From NCBI GenBank assembly GCA_964503715.1, contig CAZDAD010000001.1, positions 38,418 through 102,417 of the forward strand: a stretch of 64,000 nt of DNA. Direction: 5' to 3'. Numbering within the stretch: position 1 is the first letter of the stretch; each line of letters starts with the position of its first letter. Source of the stretch: JARIHD01 sp964503715 (GTDB taxonomy: Bacteria > Patescibacteriota > Saccharimonadia > Saccharimonadales > UBA4665). A program made the position numbers and the translations under genes. The notes under the pieces were generated by a model. It made no database searches. It was not told where the DNA came from and saw only the letters and a program-made list of their open reading frames with translations. Of the stretch, positions 50,242 to 58,042 are shown piece by piece.

Positions 50242-50269
50242 ATTGTAGCACAGTTCTAATGTTTTGCAA
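50242..50269 (-). promoter_or_regulatory. promoter of the aromatic attenuator operon
   Basis: Minus strand TTGCAA (50269-50264), a 16-base spacer, TGC-TACAAT (50247-50242). Transcription would start within about 3 bases of the leader ATG. Confidence 0.75.
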
Positions 50270-50283
50270 ATTTTGAGACTAAG

Positions 50284-50311
50284 AAAACGCCAGCCCTGTT
50301 GGGCTGGCGTT
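50284..50311 (-). terminator. terminator after rpsI
   Basis: Minus strand AACGCCAGCCC (50311-50301) pairs with GGGCTGGCGTT (50296-50286), then TTCTT. It ends the alpha-operon-type ribosomal block and insulates the aromatic operon. Confidence 0.92.
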
Positions 50312-50334
50312 CGCTCTGAGTTGTAATATCCAAC

Positions 50335-50736
50335 TTAGCGCTTGGTGAACTGGCGCTGCTTGCGTGCACCACGTAGACCAAACTTTTTGCGCTCTTTTTC
50401 GCGAGGATCACGACTAAGCAAATCTGCTCGCTTAAGCGTTCCCTTAAGATCTTCGTTCAATAGAACCAAAGCACGAGAGATACCTGCACGTATAGCATCA
50501 ACCTGGCTGGCATGACCGCCGCCGGTAACGACTACACTGATGTCATACTTGTTTTCTTGTTGAAGCACAACAAATGGTTTGCTAAGTTCGGTCAATAGGT
50601 ATTGGCTACCATCGAAATACTCTTCGGCAGTTTTGCCATTAACCGTAATCTTACCCTTACCACCTTGGAGGCGTACTCTTGCAGTAGCACTTTTGCGACG
50701 ACCGAGAGCGTAGAAATACTGGTTCTTGTCAGCCAT
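50335..50736 (-). CDS. rpsI: 30S ribosomal protein S9
   Basis: A 133-residue S9 whose C-terminal tail contacts P-site tRNA. The start has YFYALGRRKSATARVRL, the middle VTGGGHASQVDAIRAGISRA, and the end GARKQRQFTKR with the invariant terminal Lys-Arg. It follows rplM by 2 bases, the normal rplM-rpsI pair. This pair is joined here to rpoA-rplQ, an arrangement also seen in Firmicutes. It is the last gene before a strong terminator. Confidence 0.98.
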   Translation of the reverse strand: MADKNQYFYALGRRKSATARVRLQGGKGKITVNGKTAEEYFDGSQYLLTELSKPFVVLQQENKYDISVVVTGGGHASQVDAIRAGISRALVLLNEDLKGTLKRADLLSRDPREKERKKFGLRGARKQRQFTKR

Positions 50737-50738
50737 AT

Positions 50739-51179
50739 CTACTTACCTTCCTTAACTGATATTAATACAGGCTTCTGAGCCTCGTGATTGTGTTCGGCGC
50801 CAGCATACACCTTGAGACGATCTAGACGACCATCACGAAGTTTATTGACTGGGAGCATACCACGCACAGCATGAGTAATAGCATGAGCCGGATCCTTGGC
50901 CTGTTTTTCACGAAGTGTAGCTTCCTTGAGGCCACCTGGATGGCCGCTATGGCTGTAATACATCTTGGTGTCCATCTTGTTGCCAGAAACCTTAATCTTA
51001 TCGGCATTGATAACGACAACATAGTCGCCCGTGTCAATATGATGAGTAAACATTGGCTTATCTTTACCGAGCAAAAGCTTGGCAACTTGAGTTGCCACAC
51101 GACCCAAAGGAGCTTCTGAAGCATCAACAACATACCATTTGCGAGTTACGTCTGATGGCTTAGCGCTGTAAGTCTTCAT
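50739..51179 (-). CDS. rplM: 50S ribosomal protein L13
   Basis: A 146-residue L13, an early 50S assembly protein. It starts with the typical KTYSAKPSDVTRKWYVVDA, continues with LGRVATQVAKLLLGKDKPMF and the conserved DYVVVINADKIKVSGNK, and has MLPVNKLRDGRLDRLKVYAG near the C-terminus. Its ATG shares one base with the rplQ stop (TAATG), so the two are coupled. Confidence 0.98.
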   Translation of the reverse strand: MKTYSAKPSDVTRKWYVVDASEAPLGRVATQVAKLLLGKDKPMFTHHIDTGDYVVVINADKIKVSGNKMDTKMYYSHSGHPGGLKEATLREKQAKDPAHAITHAVRGMLPVNKLRDGRLDRLKVYAGAEHNHEAQKPVLISVKEGK

Positions 51180-51646
51180 TATTTGGTCTCCTTCTTGGCT
51201 GTAGGCTTCTTGGCAGGAGCTTTTTTGGCTTCAGGCTTAGCGGCATCTACTTTGGCCTCGGCCTTTTTAGATACTGGAGCTGCCTGAAGGTCATCGACAA
51301 AGCTGACTCGAGCTAACTGGGCATTATCACCACGGCGAGTGCGAGTACGCTCCACACGCAGGTGGCCGCTGTCACGTCCTTTGAGCTTCGGAGCGATTTC
51401 ATCGACTAGCTTATGGGCGCTAGAAACTGTCTGCAAACCCTTAATTACTTGGCGTCGATTGTGCAAATCACCCTTCTTTGCTTTGGTGATGAGCTTCTCG
51501 ACGTGTGGCACCACTTCTTTGGCCTTAGGAAGAGTAGTCTCGATTGACTCATACTTAACGAGTGAATCAGCCAAGCCCTTCACTAGCGCTTCCCTTTGGT
51601 CGCGCTCGCGGTGCAATTTTCGGCCTTTATATTGATGTCGGTGCAT
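51179..51646 (-). CDS. rplQ: 50S ribosomal protein L17
   Basis: A 155-residue L17. The family part covers residues 1-125: MHRHQYKGRKLHRERDQREA, then ETTLPKAKEVVPHVEKLITK and the YRI-like end SFVDDL. A Lys/Ala-rich tail of about 30 residues (KPEAKKAPAKKPTAKKE) follows, as in rplV of this window. Similar charged tails recur on several ribosomal proteins here. It lies 3 bases after rpoA, the canonical order. Confidence 0.97.
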   Translation of the reverse strand: MHRHQYKGRKLHRERDQREALVKGLADSLVKYESIETTLPKAKEVVPHVEKLITKAKKGDLHNRRQVIKGLQTVSSAHKLVDEIAPKLKGRDSGHLRVERTRTRRGDNAQLARVSFVDDLQAAPVSKKAEAKVDAAKPEAKKAPAKKPTAKKETK

Positions 51647-51649
51647 GAA

Positions 51650-52591
51650 CTAAATTTCCAATTCCGCTAACTTTTCCTTAACCTCTTCGAGGGCCTTGTT
51701 GCCGAAGCCCTTAAGGTCACGTAGTTCTGCATCACTCAATGAGAACAAATCCTTGATGGTGTGTATCTCGTTATTGATGAGTGCATTAGTTGTACGTGCT
51801 GACAGGTTCAAATCTTCAATAGGTGTACTTAGTGCGGCAGGCTCATCGCTGTCAGCCTCACCAGATACGGCGCTTGTCGGAGCAGCTTGTTCAGCGGACT
51901 GAACTCGTGTCTTGCCAGCCAGTGCTGTGTACTGATTGACCAAAATAGCTGAAGCCTCTTCAAAAGCGTCACGAGGAGTGATCGAACCATCAGTCTGGAC
52001 CATCATAACTAACTTATCAAGGTCGGTCATTTGACCAACACGGGTATTTTCTACCTTGTATCGGACACGCAAAACAGGGCTAAATGCAGCATCTACTGCA
52101 ATCATATCGCTAGCCTTACGAGCCGAAACCTCTTCTACTGTTCGATAACCACGGCCAGTCTCGACAACTAGGTCCATAACAAACTTAGACTTAGCATCAT
52201 CAACCGTAGCAATAACATGCTCTGGATTGACAATTTCAACATCTGCGTTGACCTGGATGTCCTTAGCTTTGATTACGCCGCTGCCACTCTTGACAATGCG
52301 TAGGTTCTGAGGCTCATCACCGTAAACACGGAGACGAACACCCTTTAGGTTGATCATAATGTCAACCACGTCTTCTTTCACGCCTGGAACAGTTGTAAAC
52401 TCATGGGTTACGCCTTCAATCTTGAAGCTTGTAACGGCTGCACCAGCAATGCTAGAGAGCAGTACACGGCGAAGACTGTTGCCAAGAGTCATACCGTAAC
52501 CACTGTGCAATGGTTCAACGGTAAAAGTTGCGGTAACCGCATCCTGTTCATCGACGCTAACGAGACTCGGTGTGTGAATTACTTTAGACAT
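51650..52591 (-). CDS. rpoA: RNA polymerase subunit alpha
   Basis: A 313-residue alpha subunit. The N-terminal assembly domain (residues 1-230) has LHSGYGMTLGNSLRRVLLSS and GAAVTSFKIEGVTHEF. After a linker rich in Ser and Ala comes the C-terminal domain that binds UP elements and activators: IEDLNLSARTTNALINNEI and LKGFGNKALEEVKEKL. Its presence shows that promoters here can use alpha contacts. It sits between rpsD and rplQ as in most bacteria. Confidence 0.98.
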   Translation of the reverse strand: MSKVIHTPSLVSVDEQDAVTATFTVEPLHSGYGMTLGNSLRRVLLSSIAGAAVTSFKIEGVTHEFTTVPGVKEDVVDIMINLKGVRLRVYGDEPQNLRIVKSGSGVIKAKDIQVNADVEIVNPEHVIATVDDAKSKFVMDLVVETGRGYRTVEEVSARKASDMIAVDAAFSPVLRVRYKVENTRVGQMTDLDKLVMMVQTDGSITPRDAFEEASAILVNQYTALAGKTRVQSAEQAAPTSAVSGEADSDEPAALSTPIEDLNLSARTTNALINNEIHTIKDLFSLSDAELRDLKGFGNKALEEVKEKLAELEI

Positions 52592-52608
52592 TTAACTCAT
52601 TCCTCCCT

Positions 52609-53229
52609 TTAGCGTGAGTAGTATTCTACGATTAGTTGTTCGTTGATTTCTGGTTCAGCATCATCACGGGTTGGAGTGCCAGTCACCTGGAACTGAACCT
52701 TACCGCGATTGACTTTTAACCAGCCTGGAGTCGCACTAGGTGCAGGGCTGATGTCGTCAAGCTTCTTGAAATACTCAGTGTTTTTGCTGTAGTCACGAAT
52801 GACAATCTCATCACCAGCACTCAGGCGGATTGATGGAATGTCAACACGGCGACCGTTCATCATGAAGTGACCGTGAGTCACAAGCTGACGAGCAGCGCGG
52901 CGCGATGGAGCAAAGCCAGCTCGGTAAACGGCATTGTCTAGGCGCTGTTCTAGGAACATGAGCAGGACTTCACCTGATTGACCTTGCTTGCGGTTAGCTT
53001 CCTTCATGAGGTTACTGAACTGACGCTCAAGCAAGCCGTACAGACGCTTTACCTTCTGCTTCTCACGAAGCTGAAGGGCGTACTGGCTAGTCTTGCTGCG
53101 CATACCGCGTCCGTTCCCCTGTTGACCAGGAGGACTGGTTCGCTTTACTAGAGCCTTATGAGCCTTGGGGTGTAAAGCATAGCCTTCGCGGCGAGACATT
53201 TTGACAATAGATTGTGTATCTCGTGCCAT
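52609..53229 (-). CDS. rpsD: 30S ribosomal protein S4, cysteine-free
   Basis: A 206-residue S4, primary binder of 16S rRNA and part of the mRNA entry helicase. The N-terminal domain contains QYALQLREKQKVKRLYGLLE. The S4 RNA-binding domain has LDNAVYRAGFAPSRRAARQL and VTHGHFMMNGRRVDIPS. In many bacteria the N-terminus carries a four-Cys zinc site; here there is no Cys. The C-terminal EINEQLIVEYYSR is typical. Confidence 0.98.
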   Translation of the reverse strand: MARDTQSIVKMSRREGYALHPKAHKALVKRTSPPGQQGNGRGMRSKTSQYALQLREKQKVKRLYGLLERQFSNLMKEANRKQGQSGEVLLMFLEQRLDNAVYRAGFAPSRRAARQLVTHGHFMMNGRRVDIPSIRLSAGDEIVIRDYSKNTEYFKKLDDISPAPSATPGWLKVNRGKVQFQVTGTPTRDDAEPEINEQLIVEYYSR

Positions 53230-53232
53230 GTC

Positions 53233-53634
53233 TTAAATCCTTCGTGCTTTCTTTGGACGAACGCCACCATGAGGTACACCAGTTACGTCCTTAATGCTTT
53301 CAACCTGAATGTCTAGACCTGACAAGGCCCTGACAGCTGCATCACGGCCCAAACCAACGCCCTTGATATAGACATCAGCCTTTGAAAAACCGTGTGTTTG
53401 CTTAGCAAGCTGGCCCGCTTTTTCGGTGGCTACCTGGGCAGCGTAAGCTGTACCCTTCTTGGAGCCACGGAAACCGCAACCACCAGCACTAGCGGCAGTC
53501 AGTGCGCCGCCCTGAGCATCAGTGAAAGTCACGATAGTGTTGTTAAATGTTGCCAAGATATGAACCTGTCCAAAAGGAACAGATCGCTTGGCTTTTTTCT
53601 TCTTTGCTACTGTAGTTGTAGATGTATCTGCCAT
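53233..53634 (-). CDS. rpsK: 30S ribosomal protein S11
   Basis: A 133-residue S11 on the platform of the small subunit. It has FGQVHILATFNNTIVTFTD, then GFRGSKKGTAYAAQVATEKA, VYIKGVGLGRDAAVRALSG, and the C-terminal DVTGVPHGGVRPKKARRI, all diagnostic. The first 16 residues are Lys-rich. It lies between rpsM (15 bases upstream) and rpsD (3 bases downstream), the canonical order. Confidence 0.98.
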   Translation of the reverse strand: MADTSTTTVAKKKKAKRSVPFGQVHILATFNNTIVTFTDAQGGALTAASAGGCGFRGSKKGTAYAAQVATEKAGQLAKQTHGFSKADVYIKGVGLGRDAAVRALSGLDIQVESIKDVTGVPHGGVRPKKARRI

Positions 53635-53649
53635 ATCTTATTCCTTACC

Positions 53650-54036
53650 TTAGGTCTTGGATGGTGCCTTCTTAGCTGTTCCACCAACAGTGGTCTTCTT
53701 ACCACGACGAGTTCGTGCATTAGTCTTAGTGCGCTGACCACGTGATGGTAGGTTATTTTTGTGACGTAAGCCACGATAAGCATTGATATCCTTGAGGCGC
53801 TTAATGTTGCCTGTAACGATACGCTGTAGTTCACCTTCAACGAGGTGGTGTTCGTTGATGTAGTCCTGAATGCGACCAATCTCTGCGTCAGTCAAGTCCT
53901 TAACCCTTACGGTCGGATCGACTTTCACAGCAGTCAGGATGTCGTAGCTTGTTTTTTGCCCGATACCGTAGACGTAGGTAAGTGATACCCAAATCTGCTT
54001 ATCAAGCGGAATAGTAACACCGGAAATTCGTGCCAT
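53650..54036 (-). CDS. rpsM: 30S ribosomal protein S13
   Basis: A 128-residue S13 in the head of the 30S subunit, touching L5 and P-site tRNA. It has RISGVTIPLDKQIWVSLTYV (the helix-two-turn-helix begins at VYGIGQKTS), then RLKDINAYRGLRHKNNLPSR and GQRTKTNARTRRGKK at the C-terminus. The last residues (TTVGGTAKKAPSKT) extend the usual tail. It starts 3 bases after the rpmJ stop. Confidence 0.98.
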   Translation of the reverse strand: MARISGVTIPLDKQIWVSLTYVYGIGQKTSYDILTAVKVDPTVRVKDLTDAEIGRIQDYINEHHLVEGELQRIVTGNIKRLKDINAYRGLRHKNNLPSRGQRTKTNARTRRGKKTTVGGTAKKAPSKT

Positions 54037-54039
54037 ATA

Positions 54040-54177
54040 CTAACCCTGCCTCTGCTTATGCTTTGGCTTTAATTTGTTGATAACGTAGAGCTTGGCTTTG
54101 CCACCCTTGCCACGGCTCTTGCGCCAAACGAGCTTGTCGTCTGGGCTGATTTTTTTGACGCTTGCACGCACTTTCAT
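54040..54177 (-). CDS. rpmJ: 50S ribosomal protein L36, cysteine-free
   Basis: A 45-residue L36 that is easily missed because of its size. It starts MKVRASVKKISPDDKLVW and ends KPKHKQRQG, which is the invariant end of L36. The zinc form of about 37 residues has CxxC...C...H; here the Cys positions are Ser-Pro-Asp-Asp and so on, no Cys remains, and there is an insert of about 8 residues (SRGKGGKAKLYV). It is therefore a C-minus L36. It sits in its normal place between infA and rpsM. Confidence 0.95.
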   Translation of the reverse strand: MKVRASVKKISPDDKLVWRKSRGKGGKAKLYVINKLKPKHKQRQG

Positions 54178-54275
54178 GCGGATCATGCTCCTTCCAGCGA
54201 TGACTCACTGCTTAATTTAATATATGGACTCACTATTTATGACTTTACGCGTAATGAAGTCATAGACAGTAAGTC

Positions 54276-54494
54276 TTATGATTTGCGATAGGTGATTCTT
54301 CCCTTCGTGAGATCGTAAGGGGTCAACTCGACCGTAACGCTATCGCCAGGCACGATACGAATGTAGTGTTTTCGCATCTTCCCCGCGACATGAGCTATTA
54401 TTTGATGGCCGTTCTCGAGCTCTACCCTAAATTGAGTCCCCGGTAGGGTCTCAACAATAGTACCAGTAAGTTCGATTACCTCTTTATTCGCCAT
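54276..54494 (-). CDS. infA: translation initiation factor IF-1
   Basis: A 72-residue OB-fold protein that occupies the A site during initiation. It has IELTGTIVETLPGTQFRVEL, HQIIAHVAGKMRKHYIRI and the C-terminal LTPYDLTKGRITYR, all typical. It lies between secY and rpmJ; the adk and map genes that usually stand between secY and infA are absent. A TATATA just before the ATG, without a Shine-Dalgarno, suggests its own, possibly leaderless, promoter. Confidence 0.98.
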   Translation of the reverse strand: MANKEVIELTGTIVETLPGTQFRVELENGHQIIAHVAGKMRKHYIRIVPGDSVTVELTPYDLTKGRITYRKS

Positions 54495-54548
54495 AAATAT
54501 ATAACTGTTGGTTGATTATATCAATTATCTCTAAAGATTACAACAGTC

Positions 54549-56051
54549 CTACGCTGTTTTTGACTTTCGGCGGAATGGTATGCGGCTAAAGAAGCGTTTT
54601 TTGCGGTTACGGCGTTCGGTTTCGTCTAGGTCGGCAAAGAACTCAGGGTCAGAATACTGGTCGTATGTAATCATTAGGGCACGTGATTCAATAGCTCTGA
54701 GGGTTTCTAGCGATACGGCAACCAAGATTAGAACGCTAGTACCCTGAATGGCTATACTGGTCTTTACGAAAGCCTGGGCAACAATTGGTGCCATAGCCAG
54801 TAAGCCCAGAGCTGTTGCGCCAAATAGTGTGAGACGGTTGACAGTCTTGCTAAGGAATTTTTCGGTCATGTGGCCAGATCGGACACCATCAATGAAGCCG
54901 CCCTGCTTATGTAGGTTCTCGGCGATCTCTTTGCTGTTGAATGTAATGCTGGTGTAGAAGAATGTGAACAGGAACACTAGCAAGAAGTAGGCCGCAGGGT
55001 ATACATAAGGCTCCCAACCACCATTAGCATAACTCTGGGCTGTTGGAGCCTGGAACCATGTAACTAGTTTCTGAGCAATATCAGCAACGTGCTGGTTACT
55101 ATTAGTTGCCAGTATTTGACCAACGAATGGCGGAACGCTCAAGAAAGCTACCGCAAAGATGATTGGTACTACACCTGCGGTGATTAGCTTCACTGGGAGC
55201 ACTGTTGTGATACCACCATATGTACGACTGCCCTGAACACGCTTAGCATAGTTGATAGTCAGGCGCCTAGATGCCTCATTGAGCATAACGACTATCCAGG
55301 TCACTAATACCACGGCAAGGAACGTCAAGCCCACGTATATAAAGCCAGACTTACTAATAGGCAGGTTCTGGCCCCATAACATCCAGTGGCTCTTGCCATC
55401 GAACACTGATGACCACATCGAGGCGACTGTTGCAGGTAAACTACTAACGATGCTAACGGTAATAAGCAATGAAATACCGTTGCCAATACTTTGCTCGGTG
55501 ATAAGCTCACCTAGCCACATAAGAAGCATAGATCCACCAGTCAAACATGCAACCATAAGGACCCACTGCAGTATTGAGGTGTTGGCAGTAATATCTCCGA
55601 TACCACCGACCTGCTGCGCCGACTGCCTCACTAGGTAAATCGCACCAATTGATTGAAGAATGGCTAGAGGAAAAGTCAGCATACGCGTCATCTGGTTAAT
55701 CTTCTTTTGACCGTACTCACCCTCTTTCTGAAGCGCTTCAAGCTTAGGAATTGCCTTAGTCAGAAGCTGCATGATGATGGAGGCATTAATGTATGGCCCC
55801 AAACCTGCAATCATAATCGAGAAATTGGCTAGTGCGCCGCCCGTAAGAACATTCATGAAACTAAGGAGCTGCGGTGTATCAGACTGACTACTAAATAAGT
55901 TCTCGAGTACCTGCTTTAGGGTAGTTGGATCACTCAGAGGAACTGGCACGTGCGCCAAAACACGGAACACCAGGAGCATTCCTAAAACAGCAAAAATGCG
56001 CTTGCGCATGTCGGCATGACTAAGCGACTTCCAAATAACCTTCCAGTTCAT
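54549..56051 (-). CDS. secY: preprotein translocase channel SecY
   Basis: A 500-residue, ten-helix SecY. Visible are the start MNWKVIWKSLSHADMRKRIF, the plug and pore region GALANFSIMIAGLGPYINAS, ITEQSIGNGISLLI, NYAKRVQGSRTYGG and a C-terminal tail of Arg and Lys. It is about 60 residues longer than E. coli SecY, mostly in the periplasmic loop near residues 320-350 (ATNSNQHVADIAQ) and the tail. It is separated from rplO by a divergent gene pair and a terminator. TAATAT lies 7 bases before the ATG, a likely leaderless start. Confidence 0.97.
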   Translation of the reverse strand: MNWKVIWKSLSHADMRKRIFAVLGMLLVFRVLAHVPVPLSDPTTLKQVLENLFSSQSDTPQLLSFMNVLTGGALANFSIMIAGLGPYINASIIMQLLTKAIPKLEALQKEGEYGQKKINQMTRMLTFPLAILQSIGAIYLVRQSAQQVGGIGDITANTSILQWVLMVACLTGGSMLLMWLGELITEQSIGNGISLLITVSIVSSLPATVASMWSSVFDGKSHWMLWGQNLPISKSGFIYVGLTFLAVVLVTWIVVMLNEASRRLTINYAKRVQGSRTYGGITTVLPVKLITAGVVPIIFAVAFLSVPPFVGQILATNSNQHVADIAQKLVTWFQAPTAQSYANGGWEPYVYPAAYFLLVFLFTFFYTSITFNSKEIAENLHKQGGFIDGVRSGHMTEKFLSKTVNRLTLFGATALGLLAMAPIVAQAFVKTSIAIQGTSVLILVAVSLETLRAIESRALMITYDQYSDPEFFADLDETERRNRKKRFFSRIPFRRKSKTA

Positions 56052-56148
56052 ATATCCAATATTACCCTATTTACTCGTTCTTCGTTAATAGTATACAGAA
56101 ATATCGCCGAAGTTCCTATATATATCTGTTCCGTAGTATCATATCAAA

Positions 56149-56829
56149 ATGAGTGCAAATAAAGTAACCAAAGCAAACCCCGTAGACCTCGTTCTGACCA
56201 ATAATTATTCTCCCCACAACTTAATACACGCATTGTCCGAAGCACTAGACATCTCAAAAGACTACGATACTGATTCGATGGTTCGCGAAAACCTATCGGT
56301 TCGACAGCATACACTTATGGTATTGGGCCAGTTCGATAACTACTTTTCACACACCAAACTCCCCTTGGGTATTGGAGTTGATAAGTGGAGAATACTTTTT
56401 GCACTTCACGACGTGCTTGGCAAACCTGAAGCCATAAAACGTGGCGATAAGACACTACAGCACGAGATTCTTCGCGAGCATTTGCCTGCCGCCCTAAAAA
56501 AGCTCGGTTTCAGAGCTAAAGATATTAAAATTGCCCAGGCCGTTCTGGGTAATGAGGCCATCGGCGCATACGTCCAAAATGAAATCGATGATAAAAAGGT
56601 TGTCGAATATGTCGATAAAATAGTAACCGTAGCTAAGTGTTCGCCCCAAGAGGCCCTGATGTCCATGGTGATGTATTGGATGGTCGATGCAGGCGCATAT
56701 ACCTCTGATGCGGGTACCGATGGAAACTTGGATTTTCTATTTGAATTTGACCGACTCAATCGCCAGATGAAGATTCTGCCGCCAGCCAGCGATAAAATAG
56801 CAGGCCTCATCATCAAAGTCTCGAATTAG
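56149..56829 (+). CDS. HD-like domain protein, function unknown
   Basis: A 226-residue soluble protein. An early His in VRQHTLMVLGQF, then FALHDVLGKPEA with an His-Asp pair and a Lys two residues on, then HEILREHLPAAL: the spacing resembles an HD phosphohydrolase (H...HD...H). A later D or H in ALMSMVMYWMVDAGAY could be the last ligand. Metal-dependent nucleotide or phosphate hydrolase activity is therefore possible, but no clear subfamily fits. It is transcribed away from secY, splitting the rplO-secY linkage normal in bacteria. TAGTAT ends 9 bases before the ATG. Confidence 0.5.
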   Translation: MSANKVTKANPVDLVLTNNYSPHNLIHALSEALDISKDYDTDSMVRENLSVRQHTLMVLGQFDNYFSHTKLPLGIGVDKWRILFALHDVLGKPEAIKRGDKTLQHEILREHLPAALKKLGFRAKDIKIAQAVLGNEAIGAYVQNEIDDKKVVEYVDKIVTVAKCSPQEALMSMVMYWMVDAGAYTSDAGTDGNLDFLFEFDRLNRQMKILPPASDKIAGLIIKVSN

Positions 56830-56847
56830 CTGCTAGATAAAAAATAA

Positions 56848-57432
56848 TTATTGCTTGAACTTCATCGATTTGAGCGTGTCAAATGTAGTCGTCAGCTTAT
56901 CAAAGTCGTTGCAGTTACTCTTAGCCGTAATATGGCCGTCAGCCAGTTGAACATACCCTACTGCAAGTCCGCCCATTATGCGTAAGGCTTGAGCACCCGA
57001 TTGCTTGAATAGGTTTAGGTCGTACTGTTTCTCTACGCCGTTAATGTTCATACTCATTTTGCTGATCGACTGCTTAACGCTTTCACCGCCGAGCGCCCTG
57101 GAATCAGCTTGAACCTTCGCTAATTCTGATGGAACATCGACAGCTCCTCTTCTGTACTCCATTGAAACAAAACATACATTGTCTGGGCCAAACAGTGCGA
57201 TAGATGTGTCGTTTGACGGGCCAGTACGCCAACCTTGAGGAGGATCAGCCGAAAAAGGTGACGGTAAGGCAGCTGCTTGCTGTGACTTATTATCTTTAGA
57301 AGAGCGAGAATGTAAGCTATACTTATGAGTTAAAATCACAACCCCAATAGTCGCTCCTATAACGACTGTAACTATAGCCACTACTACAGTTGTGTGACTG
57401 ATTATTCTTTTCTGCATATTTGTTGTTGTCAT
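56848..57432 (-). CDS. membrane-anchored extracytoplasmic protein, function unknown
   Basis: A 194-residue protein. One N-terminal TM helix (TVVVAIVTVVIGATIGVVIL, residues 15-34) anchors a soluble domain of about 150 residues. That domain has PPQGWRTGPSNDTSIALFGP, one Cys in DNVCFVSMEYRRG and a second in SNCNDF, so a disulfide is possible. It resembles PsbP/LpqN-like beta proteins only loosely. There is no lipobox. It lies 60 bases downstream of the rplO terminator and converges on the HD-like gene. The start is ATG 57432 or the in-frame ATG five codons later. Confidence 0.5.
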   Translation of the reverse strand: MTTTNMQKRIISHTTVVVAIVTVVIGATIGVVILTHKYSLHSRSSKDNKSQQAAALPSPFSADPPQGWRTGPSNDTSIALFGPDNVCFVSMEYRRGAVDVPSELAKVQADSRALGGESVKQSISKMSMNINGVEKQYDLNLFKQSGAQALRIMGGLAVGYVQLADGHITAKSNCNDFDKLTTTFDTLKSMKFKQ

Positions 57433-57485
57433 GCTTTATGAACTTACTATTAATAGAAATTATAGGCTATTAAATACTTATGTAA

Positions 57486-57516
57486 ACAAAAAACCGCGAC
57501 CATTATGGCCGCGGTT
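57486..57516 (-). terminator. terminator after rplO
   Basis: Minus strand AACCGCG (57516-57510) pairs with CGCGGTT (57498-57492), with TTTT following. It ends the S10/spc block before secY. Confidence 0.88.
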
Positions 57517-57538
57517 CAATGTGCCATATAAGTGGAAG

Positions 57539-58042
57539 CTACTTTTGCTTCTTGGCTTGTTTCTTTTCGGCTTTTTCGGTCTTTTTCTTGCTAGCTGGAC
57601 GTGCTACACGCTCAACTCTCTCGAATGTACCGCCAGCTTTTTGCAAAGCTTCAACCGCAGTCGCTGAGGCAGCCTGTAGCTTGACATCAACCTTGTTCTT
57701 TAGCTCACCCTTAACGATAAGTTTGACGTTAACGTGATTGCTGCTGATTAGGCCAGCTTCGGCTAGAACTGCATTGTCGACGACTTTAGCCTTGAGCGAA
57801 TTAAGCTGTCCAGTATAGACAACTTCATGCGGTGTGCGTAGGCTACGGAAGCCAGGCAACTTAGGCAAGCGCTGCATGAGTGGGTTCTGACCACCTTCAA
57901 AGCCTGGGCGCTTGCTGCTACCAGTACGAGACATCTGTCCCTTGGTACCACGACCAGCGGTTTTACCCTGACCAGCGGAAATGCCACGGCCAACACGCTT
58001 AGCTGACTTTTTCTTCTGTACGTTTAATTCGTGAAATTTCAT
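57539..58042 (-). CDS. rplO: 50S ribosomal protein L15
   Basis: A 167-residue L15, a late 50S assembly protein. It has the glycine-rich start (KRVGRGISAGQGKTAGRGTK, GSKRPGFEGGQNPLMQRLPK) followed by a globular domain with LIVKGELKNKVDVKLQAASA. The C-terminus carries a Lys-rich tail of about 20 residues (KKKTEKAEKKQAKKQK). In most bacteria rpmD (L30) stands between rpsE and rplO; here the ATG of rplO shares one base with the rpsE stop, so there is no room for it. Confidence 0.97.
   Translation of the reverse strand: MKFHELNVQKKKSAKRVGRGISAGQGKTAGRGTKGQMSRTGSSKRPGFEGGQNPLMQRLPKLPGFRSLRTPHEVVYTGQLNSLKAKVVDNAVLAEAGLISSNHVNVKLIVKGELKNKVDVKLQAASATAVEALQKAGGTFERVERVARPASKKKTEKAEKKQAKKQK

Noticed and set aside
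50081..50269. Upstream extension of the DAHP synthase frame to 50269
   Set aside because: It runs through the promoter, leader ORF and terminator in another frame. The GTG at 50080 has an AAGGAG at the right distance, and homology begins after it.
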